Under the pieces are notes generated by a model. It saw only the letters and a list, made by a program, of their open reading frames with translations. It was not told the DNA's origin and did no database searches. Of a stretch of DNA of 6,114 nt, positions 1 through 6,114 are shown in pieces. The stretch comes from Paenibacillus sp. UBA6285. Its GTDB lineage: Bacteria > Bacillota > Bacilli > Paenibacillales > Paenibacillaceae. A program made the position numbers and the translations under genes. The number at the start of each line of letters is the position of its first letter. Positions within the stretch are counted from its first letter, which is position 1. Location: contig DJUJ01000094.1 of assembly GCA_002438345.1 (NCBI GenBank), forward strand, positions 3,848 to 9,961, given 5' to 3'.

Positions 1-93
1 GCCAAATTCCTTGGCTATGGTCCGGACCGTATGCCTGGTTTCCACGATGCAGCGTCCGATTTTGATCGTACGTTCCTTGATGTAATCGTGCAC
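1..93 (-). CDS. spoIIID: SpoIIID sporulation transcriptional regulator, 5' part only
   Basis: This is the first 31 codons of a gene that runs off the left edge. The reading starts VHDYIKERTIKIGRCIVET (GTG read as Met) and continues through RHTVRTIAKEFG, which matches the N-terminus of SpoIIID and leads into its helix-turn-helix. SpoIIID is a small DNA-binding protein, about 90 residues in Bacillus, that activates or represses many mother-cell genes during sporulation after sigma-E is active. The GTG start at 91-93 is supported by a GGGAGG Shine-Dalgarno sequence 7 nt upstream, and the family motif begins at exactly this codon. A Cys in IGRCIVE, where I recall Bacillus having Lys-Tyr, is a minor difference. 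A sigma-E-like promoter lies about 33 nt upstream. Identity is confident from the sequence; the rest of the gene is outside the window. Confidence 0.93.
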   Translation of the reverse strand, partial: MHDYIKERTIKIGRCIVETRHTVRTIAKEFG

Positions 94-126
94 GCTCCCG
101 CCTCCCAACTGTGGATAGTTTGGTAC

Positions 127-154
127 ATTATATGAGGGGCGGGCTTATATATTC
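127..154 (-). promoter_or_regulatory. Candidate sigma-E promoter of spoIIID
   Basis: On the minus strand, GAATATA (148-154) is followed after 13 nt by CATATAAT (127-134). The sigma-E consensus as I remember it is KMATATT, about 14 nt, then CATACAHT, so the boxes match 6 of 7 and 7 of 8 positions. The -10 box ends 33 nt before the GTG start, leaving room for a short leader with the GGGAGG site. spoIIID is a known sigma-E gene in Bacillus, which supports the call. The one-base-short spacer is the weak point. Confidence 0.6.
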
Positions 155-276
155 GCGCTTTCAAGACATGACAAGCCTGGGAGGGCTCATTTTATTTAAT
201 GGACAACCCAAGAAGCCTTGTTATTAGCAAGAAGAAACGACGTTGGTCCTTTAAAAACAACAACCGTTTCTCGTAG

Positions 277-323
277 AAAAATAAGGCTCTCTATAAGCAC
301 ACTGCTTATAAGGCCTTATTTTT
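277..323. terminator. Long hairpin, possible bidirectional terminator
   Basis: An 11-bp outer stem (277-287 with 313-323, AAAAATAAGGC against GCCTTATTTTT) encloses an 8-bp inner stem (292-299 TATAAGCA with 303-310 TGCTTATA) and a CAC loop, with small bulges between them. Each arm ends in a run of five A or five T, so the transcript of either strand would form a long hairpin followed by about five U. It lies 42 nt beyond the spoIIQ stop, behind a first terminator, and upstream of the spoIIID promoter. It probably insulates spoIIID from readthrough. All neighbouring genes point the same way, so bidirectional use is inference only. Confidence 0.6.
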
Positions 324-325
324 AC

Positions 326-352
326 ACAAAAACAGGGGGCTTTCGCCCCCTG
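326..352 (-). terminator. Intrinsic terminator after the spoIIQ-like gene
   Basis: The minus strand reads CAGGGGGC, GAAA, GCCCCCTG (333-352). This is a perfect 8-bp GC-rich stem capped by a GAAA tetraloop, followed by TTTTTGTGT. It begins 12 nt beyond the stop codon at 365-367, so it is well placed to end the spoIIQ-like transcript. Confidence 0.9.
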
Positions 353-364
353 CTATAGATATTC

Positions 365-1105
365 TTATCGCCCTGGCAGTAACTCTGATGGATTAACTAC
401 TTTGCCATCCTTATACACTTCAAAGTGTACATGATTGCCAAGGTTCTTCTCGATTTCACTGCGGCCTGCTGTTGCAAGAGTATCCCCTTGCTTCACAACA
501 TCGCCTTGTTTAACTTTCGTGTCGCCAAGACTTTGGTACACAGTCTTCATATTACCTTGATGGGTAATCTCAATCACCTTACCTAACACCGCAACATCTT
601 CCACTCTGGTCACTTCACCGCTAAGCGCTGCTTTGACGTCGAACGTATTGTTGTCTTCACGGGCAAGATCGATACCGACATTAGGAATAAATTTGTCGTT
701 ATACTGCACCATGGCGGCAACGTGATTATCCTCTGTACCATTCTCATCATAGTACGGCTTGACTACTTCTACTTCACTTGGATTGGCTACTGGCCAAACC
801 AAGCTTTCCGCTGAAGCAAGAACTTCTAGGGCATCTGGATTACTGTTTGCAGTACCAGCTTCTTTAGTCGAAGCTCCTACTTGCTTCGATGTGGCGGCGG
901 TGTCCTGGCCCAGCGGCTTTTGGCCGGCATCCTGATAGACCCACACCAAGGTTAGTATAATTGCCGCTGCCGCCGTGTAGACTGCTGGGAATACCCAACG
1001 TTTAGATAACATCTTGCTCCATGAAGAAGGTTTAGCACCTAAATCTCCCTGCGATTTTTTGAGAGATTCATCATGGTTTGTTTTGTTTTTGTCTTGTTCA
1101 TTCAT
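365..1105 (-). CDS. spoIIQ: SpoIIQ-like M23-family stage II sporulation protein
   Basis: The 246-residue protein has a charged N-terminus (1-35), one membrane helix (about 36-57, RWVFPAVYTAAAAIILTLVWVYQ), a Ser/Thr/Ala linker (about 60-95) and a C-terminal LytM/M23 domain (about 100-246). In Bacillus, SpoIIQ is made in the forespore and pairs with mother-cell SpoIIIAH across the septum, helping engulfment and late forespore gene expression. The domain keeps Asp146 (NVGID) and the His225-Val-His227 pair, but the position expected to be the first zinc-binding His is Asn142. It is therefore probably a non-catalytic M23 fold, as in Bacillus SpoIIQ. The ATG at 1103-1105 has a GAGGTG site 8 nt upstream. 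Placement between spoIID and spoIIID, and a sigma-F-type promoter just upstream, support the name. A plain M23 peptidase label would be the conservative alternative. Confidence 0.88.
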   Translation of the reverse strand: MNEQDKNKTNHDESLKKSQGDLGAKPSSWSKMLSKRWVFPAVYTAAAAIILTLVWVYQDAGQKPLGQDTAATSKQVGASTKEAGTANSNPDALEVLASAESLVWPVANPSEVEVVKPYYDENGTEDNHVAAMVQYNDKFIPNVGIDLAREDNNTFDVKAALSGEVTRVEDVAVLGKVIEITHQGNMKTVYQSLGDTKVKQGDVVKQGDTLATAGRSEIEKNLGNHVHFEVYKDGKVVNPSELLPGR

Positions 1106-1125
1106 ATGGTTATCACCTCAGTAAC

Positions 1126-1154
1126 CAGTGTTACCGGGCTTCTCTCTTTTATAC
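1126..1154 (-). promoter_or_regulatory. Candidate sigma-F promoter of the spoIIQ-like gene
   Basis: On the minus strand, GTATA (1150-1154) is followed after 14 nt by GGTAACACTG (1126-1135). The sigma-F consensus as I recall it is GYWTA, about 15 nt, then GGNRANAHTD, so both boxes match at every position and the spacer is one base short. The predicted start lies about 14 nt before the ATG, and the GAGGTG ribosome site falls inside that leader. The promoter lies in the 61-nt gap after the spoIID stop. Bacillus spoIIQ is sigma-F dependent, which agrees. The inverted repeat GTAAC-CAGT-GTTAC (1121-1134) overlaps the -10 box. Confidence 0.72.
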
Positions 1155-1166
1155 GTATCTTTCAAG

Positions 1167-2318
1167 TTATTTTTTCAGAAGAGTTGAGATTTGCGAAAAA
1201 GAGATACCACTGTAATAGTGTTTGAGAATTTGCGTAGCTGTTCCGCCTTCTTTCGCCATCCCATTCGCTCCCCACTGACTCATCCCCACACCATGCCCAT
1301 TCCCGAAGGTGGTTATTAGGATTTTATTACCCTTTCGACCCCAACTGAATTGGCTGGAACGTAACCCTAGCTTCTCTCGCACTTCCCTTCCAGTAAAGAT
1401 AGTGCCTCCAATAGAGATTTCCTTAATCCGGTGTCCAGTGGTGAGAGACAACACTTCTACCGGTAATCTAGAGGAAGTAGATATCTTCTTTGTCGTAACT
1501 GAATTAGTAGTTTCTTTTGAAGCAGGGATTACTCTGTCGTTTAGCCCAAGTCTAGTAAGTATTTCCGATATGGTGAAGGTATTAGTCACCGCATAGTTTG
1601 GGGTAATCTCTTTCTCCCATGGACTCGAAACACTGCGCAGATAGGGAACCGCCGCATTCCAGTATTCTTCTGAATTCTCCGTATATCCTCCACTGGAGGC
1701 AAAAAAAGAGGCCGTAATCGGCTGTCCTTTATAGGTCATGATGACACCGCGCGTCTCAAGGACCGCGCGCTGAAGCTTTGCAAGGTCGGCGCTTCTTCCG
1801 CCGAGCTTCCATTCCCGTTCCAGCGTGTCCTTAGATACGTAAGCCTGATGGCTTACCGTATCTGTTACATCCGCCCCCGGAACGGGGACGCCGCTTCTGT
1901 CGCCGGCCAGCAGGCGACGAAGGATAAAGGTGCGGGCCGCTACGGCCTGCGCTTTGAGCGCTTCAAGCTCAAAGCTGGCCGGCATCTCGGCCGCAAGCAC
2001 GCCGCTGACGTAGTCCTCCAGCGGCAACGTCTCTATTTGTCCGCTGCGCGACAAATAGACAGAGACCTTCGGCTGCGGCGCTTCCTGCGCAGCCGCCTCC
2101 GGCTCCGCCGGTGCGGCCGGTGAGGCCGTAACCGTCGGCACAGCCGGAGGCGCCGGTTGTCCCCGGTGCAGCGGGACAACCGCCAGTGGAATCAGCAGCG
2201 CCGCCAGGATAGGCGCTGCGAGCCAGGCGACGGGACCGAGTCGCCTGAGCCGGGGAGCAAGGGGACGCGAGTGCCAGCGCGTTGACTTGTTACGTCGTAA
2301 GTAGTGGAAATCTTTCAT
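1167..2318 (-). CDS. spoIID: Stage II sporulation protein D (SpoIID)
   Basis: SpoIID is a membrane-anchored lytic transglycosylase of the mother cell. With SpoIIM and SpoIIP it remodels septal peptidoglycan so that engulfment can proceed. The 383-residue protein has a basic N-terminus, a membrane helix (about 28-50), a Pro/Ala-rich linker (about 53-84), and the SpoIID domain from about 85. Visible family motifs are LPLEDYVSGVLAAEMPASF, with Glu111 the likely catalytic acid, then LKAQAVAARTF (121-131), SHQAY (156-160), FASSGGYTENSEEYW (206-220) and GHGVGMSQWGANGMA (341-355). There is no cysteine, so it lacks the zinc-binding Cys pair described for Clostridioides SpoIID. It is somewhat longer than the Bacillus protein because of the linker. 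The ATG at 2316-2318 has a GGAAGGAG site 8 nt upstream. Its 5' half is far richer in GC than its 3' half. No clean sigma-E promoter was found upstream. Confidence 0.95.
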   Translation of the reverse strand: MKDFHYLRRNKSTRWHSRPLAPRLRRLGPVAWLAAPILAALLIPLAVVPLHRGQPAPPAVPTVTASPAAPAEPEAAAQEAPQPKVSVYLSRSGQIETLPLEDYVSGVLAAEMPASFELEALKAQAVAARTFILRRLLAGDRSGVPVPGADVTDTVSHQAYVSKDTLEREWKLGGRSADLAKLQRAVLETRGVIMTYKGQPITASFFASSGGYTENSEEYWNAAVPYLRSVSSPWEKEITPNYAVTNTFTISEILTRLGLNDRVIPASKETTNSVTTKKISTSSRLPVEVLSLTTGHRIKEISIGGTIFTGREVREKLGLRSSQFSWGRKGNKILITTFGNGHGVGMSQWGANGMAKEGGTATQILKHYYSGISFSQISTLLKK

Positions 2319-2454
2319 CTCTATGGCTCCTTCCGTGAGTCACTGTTGATTCTTATAGATATGAATTTCCGGCAACTACTAGAACAATATTTGAGAGAAA
2401 GAGAGTTCCTTTCTTGTATCTATCACTATGCCCCGAGTTAAAAAATTGCACACG

Positions 2455-2480
2455 AAAAAAATCCCCATTAGATGAGGATT
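2455..2480 (-). terminator. Intrinsic terminator after murA
   Basis: The minus strand reads ATCCTCAT, CTA, ATGGGGAT (2461-2479). This is an 8-bp stem with one G-U pair and a three-base loop, followed by six or seven T. It lies 72 nt past the murA stop, so murA and spoIID are probably transcribed separately, as expected for a vegetative gene followed by a sporulation gene. Confidence 0.75.
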
Positions 2481-2552
2481 CAGATTTACTTTCTTATAAT
2501 TAAAAAAGACCAAGCCGCATCGCTGCAGCGTGATCTCTCCTAATGACTGATA

Positions 2553-3929
2553 TTAGACCCAAGTAGCTTGAACCTGAAAGCGAGGCTTAACCTCTTCGCT
2601 TTTACTCGATTCGCTCTTGGTTACTTCTGGTTTAAGAGTTTCGTCCTTCACCGTTTGCACTGCTGTGTCTTCCATGGAAATACGCCAAATTTCCGCACCG
2701 AGTCCGGATAGCTTCTCAGCCAAATGCACGTATCCGCGGTCAATGTGATGAGTTCCGCTTACCTCAGTAGTACCTTCGGCAACAAGACCTGCCAAAATAA
2801 GCGCAGCTCCCGCACGTAGATCCGTAGCACAAACTTTAGCTCCGACCAATTGCGCATTACCCGTAACGATTGCCGAGCGACCTTCGATCTTAATCTCAGC
2901 ATTCATGTTGTGGAATTCATCCACATGCATGAACCGGTTCTCGAATACAGTTTCTGTAACGACACTGGTTCCTTCAGAGCGCAGCAATAATGCCATCATT
3001 TGCGACTGCATATCCGTTGGAAAGCCTGGATACGGCAAAGTCTTCAAATCAACAGCTTTAAGAGGTTTGTCGCTAATTACACGAACACCGTTCTCATCAG
3101 GAATAATGGTCACGCCCATCTCTTCCATCTTAGCAATAACAGGTCCCAAGTGATCAACGATTGCGCCTTCCACATATACATCCCCACCTGTAATTGCTGC
3201 GGCAGCCATATAGGTACCTGCTTCAATACGGTCAGGAATCACATGATGTTTAACGCCATGCAGACGTTCTACGCCTTCAATACGGATAACTCCTGTTCCC
3301 GCACCGCGCACGATTCCGCCCATACCATTCAAATAATTGGCCAGGTCGACAATTTCAGGCTCTTTAGCCGCATTCTCAATAACGGTCACACCTTCGGCGA
3401 GTGCCGCTGCCATCATTATATTTTCGGTCGCACCCACGCTAGCTACATCCAAATACACTTTGGCTCCGCGCAGACGACCGTTACTTTTCGCTTCAATGTA
3501 GCCCTGGCCGAGACTAATCTCCGCACCGAGCGCTTCAAATCCTTTCAAATGCTGATCAATCGGTCGTGTGCCAATGGCGCAGCCGCCAGGCAAAGAAATT
3601 CTTGTTTGACCAAGCCGAGATAACAGAGGGCCCATGACTAAAAAAGACGCCCGCATTTTTCGTACCCATTCATAAGGTGCTTCACAGGAAGTGATGTTTG
3701 TAGCATCCACCTGGATAATATCGTTTTGATATGTAACCCCTGCACCCAGCGATTCCAACATTTTTGAGATCGTCATTACATCATCAAGCGGAGGTGCGTC
3801 CACAATGACGCTTACTCCTTCTTCTGCCAATAGAGAGGCGGCTATGATCGGTAATACGGAATTTTTTGCGCCGCTAACTTTCACGCTCCCGGTCAATCTG
3901 TTGCCACCGCGGACGATAAATTTGCTCAT
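2553..3929 (-). CDS. murA: UDP-N-acetylglucosamine 1-carboxyvinyltransferase MurA
   Basis: MurA transfers enolpyruvate from phosphoenolpyruvate to UDP-GlcNAc, the first committed cytoplasmic step of peptidoglycan synthesis. The 458-residue protein has the two-lobed EPSP-synthase fold throughout. Key residues by analogy with E. coli MurA are Lys22 (SGAKNSVLP), Cys117 in [11 protein letters not shown] (the fosfomycin-reactive Cys115 equivalent), Arg122, Asp306 (FPTDMQSQ) and Arg398 (HIDRGY). The start at 3927-3929 is chosen because [23 protein letters not shown] is the usual N-terminus and GGAGGG lies 10 nt upstream. An in-frame ATG at 3953 has no ribosome site and would place the Shine-Dalgarno inside the coding sequence. 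The enzyme core ends near residue 425. About 33 further residues form a Lys/Glu/Ser-rich tail that most MurA proteins (about 420-435 residues) lack. Its place near spoIID suggests the MurA1/MurAA copy. Confidence 0.97.
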   Translation of the reverse strand: MSKFIVRGGNRLTGSVKVSGAKNSVLPIIAASLLAEEGVSVIVDAPPLDDVMTISKMLESLGAGVTYQNDIIQVDATNITSCEAPYEWVRKMRASFLVMGPLLSRLGQTRISLPGGCAIGTRPIDQHLKGFEALGAEISLGQGYIEAKSNGRLRGAKVYLDVASVGATENIMMAAALAEGVTVIENAAKEPEIVDLANYLNGMGGIVRGAGTGVIRIEGVERLHGVKHHVIPDRIEAGTYMAAAAITGGDVYVEGAIVDHLGPVIAKMEEMGVTIIPDENGVRVISDKPLKAVDLKTLPYPGFPTDMQSQMMALLLRSEGTSVVTETVFENRFMHVDEFHNMNAEIKIEGRSAIVTGNAQLVGAKVCATDLRAGAALILAGLVAEGTTEVSGTHHIDRGYVHLAEKLSGLGAEIWRISMEDTAVQTVKDETLKPEVTKSESSKSEEVKPRFQVQATWV

Positions 3930-3939
3930 TTTTCGGTTT

Positions 3940-3945
3940 CCCTCC
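3940..3945 (-). promoter_or_regulatory. Ribosome binding site that sets the murA start
   Basis: GGAGGG on the minus strand sits 10 nt before the ATG at 3927-3929. It lies downstream of the alternative in-frame ATG at 3953, which argues against the longer start. Confidence 0.8.
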
Positions 3946-4129
3946 GCGTCCATTATTTCTTAAATAATTTTTTAGATTAAAAGTAATTGCAAAAAAAATC
4001 GCATACTCCATCAATACGCCCATTTCTCGGGCATGTTCCTTAAAGTTCAGTGTTGACATAATAAAACCTTATTATTCGACACTTTTTGACCACTGCGACC
4101 TATGACACTTATAACCAAACTACATATTC

Positions 4130-4387
4130 CTAAAACATATAGCGGATCATCCCACTCCAGCTAAGGTAATCCAGAAAGAATCCTGCAACTAAACGACCAA
4201 GTACAATGGCCAGAAGCAAGTGCAGTAGCCTTCCCTGAGGACTCTTGGGATATCTTATGACCAAATCCAGCTTAAGGTTCTGCAATGCCCACCAAGATAA
4301 TACAACACTGAGCAAAGAAACAATCATTGAGATCATGCTGCTGGTTCCAGCGGCACTAGACCATCCATTGGACAATATATCCCCCAT
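4130..4387 (-). CDS. DUF1146 family small membrane protein (YwzB-like)
   Basis: The 85-residue protein has two predicted membrane helices (about 17-36 and 53-73). It matches the DUF1146/YwzB pattern as I know it: WWALQNLKLD (32-41), a short polar loop with PKSPQGRLL, then LLLAIVLGRLVAGFFLDYLSWS (57-78). The family function is unknown. The gene commonly lies between the ATP synthase operon and murA in Bacilli, and the position here agrees. The ATG at 4385-4387 has a GGAGGG site about 5 nt upstream. A terminator separates it from atpC, so it should have its own promoter. A -10-like TATGATATAA occurs about 40 nt upstream of the start on the minus strand, but I found no convincing -35. Family call is by recognition; no role can be read from the sequence. 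Confidence 0.87.
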   Translation of the reverse strand: MGDILSNGWSSAAGTSSMISMIVSLLSVVLSWWALQNLKLDLVIRYPKSPQGRLLHLLLAIVLGRLVAGFFLDYLSWSGMIRYMF

Positions 4388-4544
4388 GCTAACCCTCCGT
4401 GTTCGTATTACTCGGAAATCGACTCTTATATCATACTTGTGCAGGGCAAAAGAATCCAGTACTTTTACAAATTTTTAAACAATTCAATGCCAATATCCAA
4501 AAAAATGAAGAAATCGTAACCTTAAATACATAGATTACTATAAT

Positions 4545-4577
4545 AAAAAAAAGCAGTCAAGCTTAGAGCTTGGCCGC
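4545..4577 (-). terminator. Intrinsic terminator ending the ATP synthase operon
   Basis: The minus strand has CAAGCT, CTA, AGCTTG as an inner 6-bp stem. After one C-A mismatch it is extended by four more pairs, including a G-U (4553-4577), and is followed by eight T (4545-4552). It starts 7 nt beyond the atpC stop and is a convincing Rho-independent terminator. Confidence 0.87.
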
Positions 4578-4584
4578 TAATATC

Positions 4585-5001
4585 CTACTGTTGTCCTTTA
4601 CCAGTGGACACTTTAATCCGTGTAACAGCGCGTTGCAGCGCCAACTCCGCACGGCGGTGATCGATATCATCTTGTTTGCTACGAGAGTGGAGACGGCGCT
4701 CAGCCCGTTCTCTAGCCGCTTCGGCGCGCTCAACATCAATCTCAGTTGGCAGCTCGGCACTTTCGGCCAGCACTGTTACTTTGTCCTTATGCACTTCAAC
4801 GAATCCGCCATGAACGGCGATGGAAATCGTAACACCGTTCGCTTTGACGGATAACGGAGCAACCTGAAGTGGAGTCACAAGCGGAATGTGTCCCGGCAAA
4901 ATACCCAACTCGCCTTCGACTCCCCGTACTGTCAAGCTATTCACTTGTTTAGAATAGACGAGATGCTCCGGCGTGACAATTTCCAACAAAAAGGTATTCA
5001 C
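4585..5001 (-). CDS. atpC: ATP synthase F1 subunit epsilon
   Basis: Epsilon forms part of the central stalk of F1 and regulates ATP hydrolysis. The 138-residue protein has an N-terminal beta-sandwich (about 1-83) with GVEGELGILPGHIPLVTPL (27-45), then two C-terminal helices. IDVERAEAARERAERRL (88-104) contains the I/L-D-X-X-R-A motif that binds ATP in Bacillus PS3 epsilon, so this subunit may also sense ATP (inference). The start is set at GTG 4999-5001, because the AAGGAGG site (5009-5015) is 7 nt from it but only 1 nt from the in-frame ATG at 5005-5007. The resulting MNTFLLEIVTPE is a typical N-terminus. The longer ATG form (140 residues) is the alternative. It is the last gene of the operon, separated from atpD by an unusual repeat array and followed by a terminator. 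Confidence 0.95.
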   Translation of the reverse strand: MNTFLLEIVTPEHLVYSKQVNSLTVRGVEGELGILPGHIPLVTPLQVAPLSVKANGVTISIAVHGGFVEVHKDKVTVLAESAELPTEIDVERAEAARERAERRLHSRSKQDDIDHRRAELALQRAVTRIKVSTGKGQQ

Positions 5002-5008
5002 TTCCATT

Positions 5009-5015
5009 CCTCCTT
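5009..5015 (-). promoter_or_regulatory. Ribosome binding site that decides the atpC start
   Basis: AAGGAGG on the minus strand is 7 nt from the GTG at 4999-5001 and only 1 nt from the ATG at 5005-5007, so the GTG is the likely start. The site lies just 2 nt beyond the last repeat hairpin (5018-5036), close enough for that hairpin to affect ribosome access. Confidence 0.8.
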
Positions 5016-5017
5016 AA

Positions 5018-5139
5018 AGCTTTACGAAGTAAAGCTCTCATCGAAAGCATACACTTAGCTTTACGAAGTAAAGCTCGCTTCGAAATCATTCACTTAGCTT
5101 TACCAAAAGCTCATTTCGAAAGCATTCACTAAGCTCAGG
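5018..5139. repeat. Three-copy 39-bp hairpin tandem repeat between atpD and atpC
   Basis: Two full 39-bp units (5018-5056 and 5057-5095) agree at 35 of 39 positions. A third unit of 36 bp (5096-5131) has lost three bases in its palindrome, and a stub AGCT follows (5132-5135). On the minus strand each unit has a variable part containing TTTCGA and ends in a hairpin. In the two full units this is AGCTTTAC-TTC-GTAAAGCT (8-bp stem); in the third it is AGCTTT-TGGT-AAAGCT, so the stem survives the deletion. The array fills nearly all of the gap between the atpD stop and the atpC ribosome site. There is no long T run, so it does not look like a terminator. It could be a small intergenic repeat family that stabilises mRNA or tunes atpC expression (inference). 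Confidence 0.9.

Positions 5140-6114
<975 letters not shown>

Noticed and set aside
1848..2123. Plus-strand frame of 91 codons antisense to spoIID
   Set aside because: It is Arg/Leu-rich and caused by the GC-rich stretch of spoIID, which suppresses stop codons. There is no family resemblance.
2361..2393. Sigma-E promoter for spoIID from ATATT and CATATCTAT upstream of its start
   Set aside because: The two elements are separated by 22 nt, too far for a sigma-E promoter, and no better pair was found, although the gene should be sigma-E controlled.
2521..2530. Perfect palindrome CGCTGCAGCG just downstream of murA
   Set aside because: It has no loop or T run and is too short to stand out from chance. 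The real terminator lies at 2455-2480.
3000..3623. Long plus-strand open frame (207 codons) antisense to murA
   Set aside because: It lies wholly within the strongly conserved murA gene, has no recognisable domain, and is rich in Cys, His and Asn as expected from reading the complement of a coding gene.
4563..4854. Open frames on both strands overlapping atpC
   Set aside because: atpC is unambiguous here; the others are out-of-frame shadows without ribosome sites or motifs.
5018..5135. CRISPR array or transcription terminator at the atpD-atpC repeats
   Set aside because: The units are contiguous tandem copies without unique spacers, and the hairpins are not followed by a T run. They are better described as an intergenic tandem repeat.

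Overview
The window is a minus-strand segment of a spore-forming Bacillota chromosome. It most resembles Paenibacillus or a close relative, judging by the gene order and the character of the AtpC, MurA and SpoIIQ proteins. That genus call is recognition from memory, not a search. Every convincing gene reads right to left: atpD (3' part only), atpC, a DUF1146 membrane protein, murA, spoIID, a spoIIQ-like gene, then the first 31 codons of spoIIID. This is the classic Bacillus/Paenibacillus neighbourhood joining the end of the ATP synthase operon to cell-wall and sporulation genes.

Region by region: (1) 5140-6114 holds the C-terminal two thirds of the F1 beta subunit. (2) 5018-5139, between atpD and atpC, is filled by about three copies of a 39-bp hairpin-forming tandem repeat, the oddest feature here. 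(3) 4585-5001 is atpC, best started at a GTG, followed by an intrinsic terminator at 4545-4577 that closes the ATP synthase operon. (4) 4130-4387 encodes a two-helix DUF1146 protein. (5) 2553-3929 is murA, with all catalytic residues and an unusual charged C-terminal tail; a terminator follows at 2455-2480. (6) 1167-2318 is spoIID, whose 5' half is very GC-rich and whose 3' half is AT-rich. (7) 365-1105 is the spoIIQ-like gene, preceded by a good sigma-F-type promoter and followed by a strong terminator. (8) 1-364 carries a second large hairpin, a sigma-E-like promoter and the start of spoIIID.

Functionally, AtpD and AtpC belong to the F1 sector of ATP synthase. MurA commits UDP-GlcNAc to peptidoglycan synthesis. 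SpoIID (mother cell) and SpoIIQ (forespore) act on opposite sides of the septum during engulfment. SpoIIID is the mother-cell regulator acting after sigma-E. The promoters fit this compartment logic: sigma-F type before spoIIQ and sigma-E type before spoIIID.

I do not see a novel multi-gene system, mobile element, CRISPR array, tRNA or rRNA. The points worth a second look are local: the atpD-atpC repeats, the GC mosaic in spoIID, the MurA tail, and the missing metal-binding His in the SpoIIQ-like protein.
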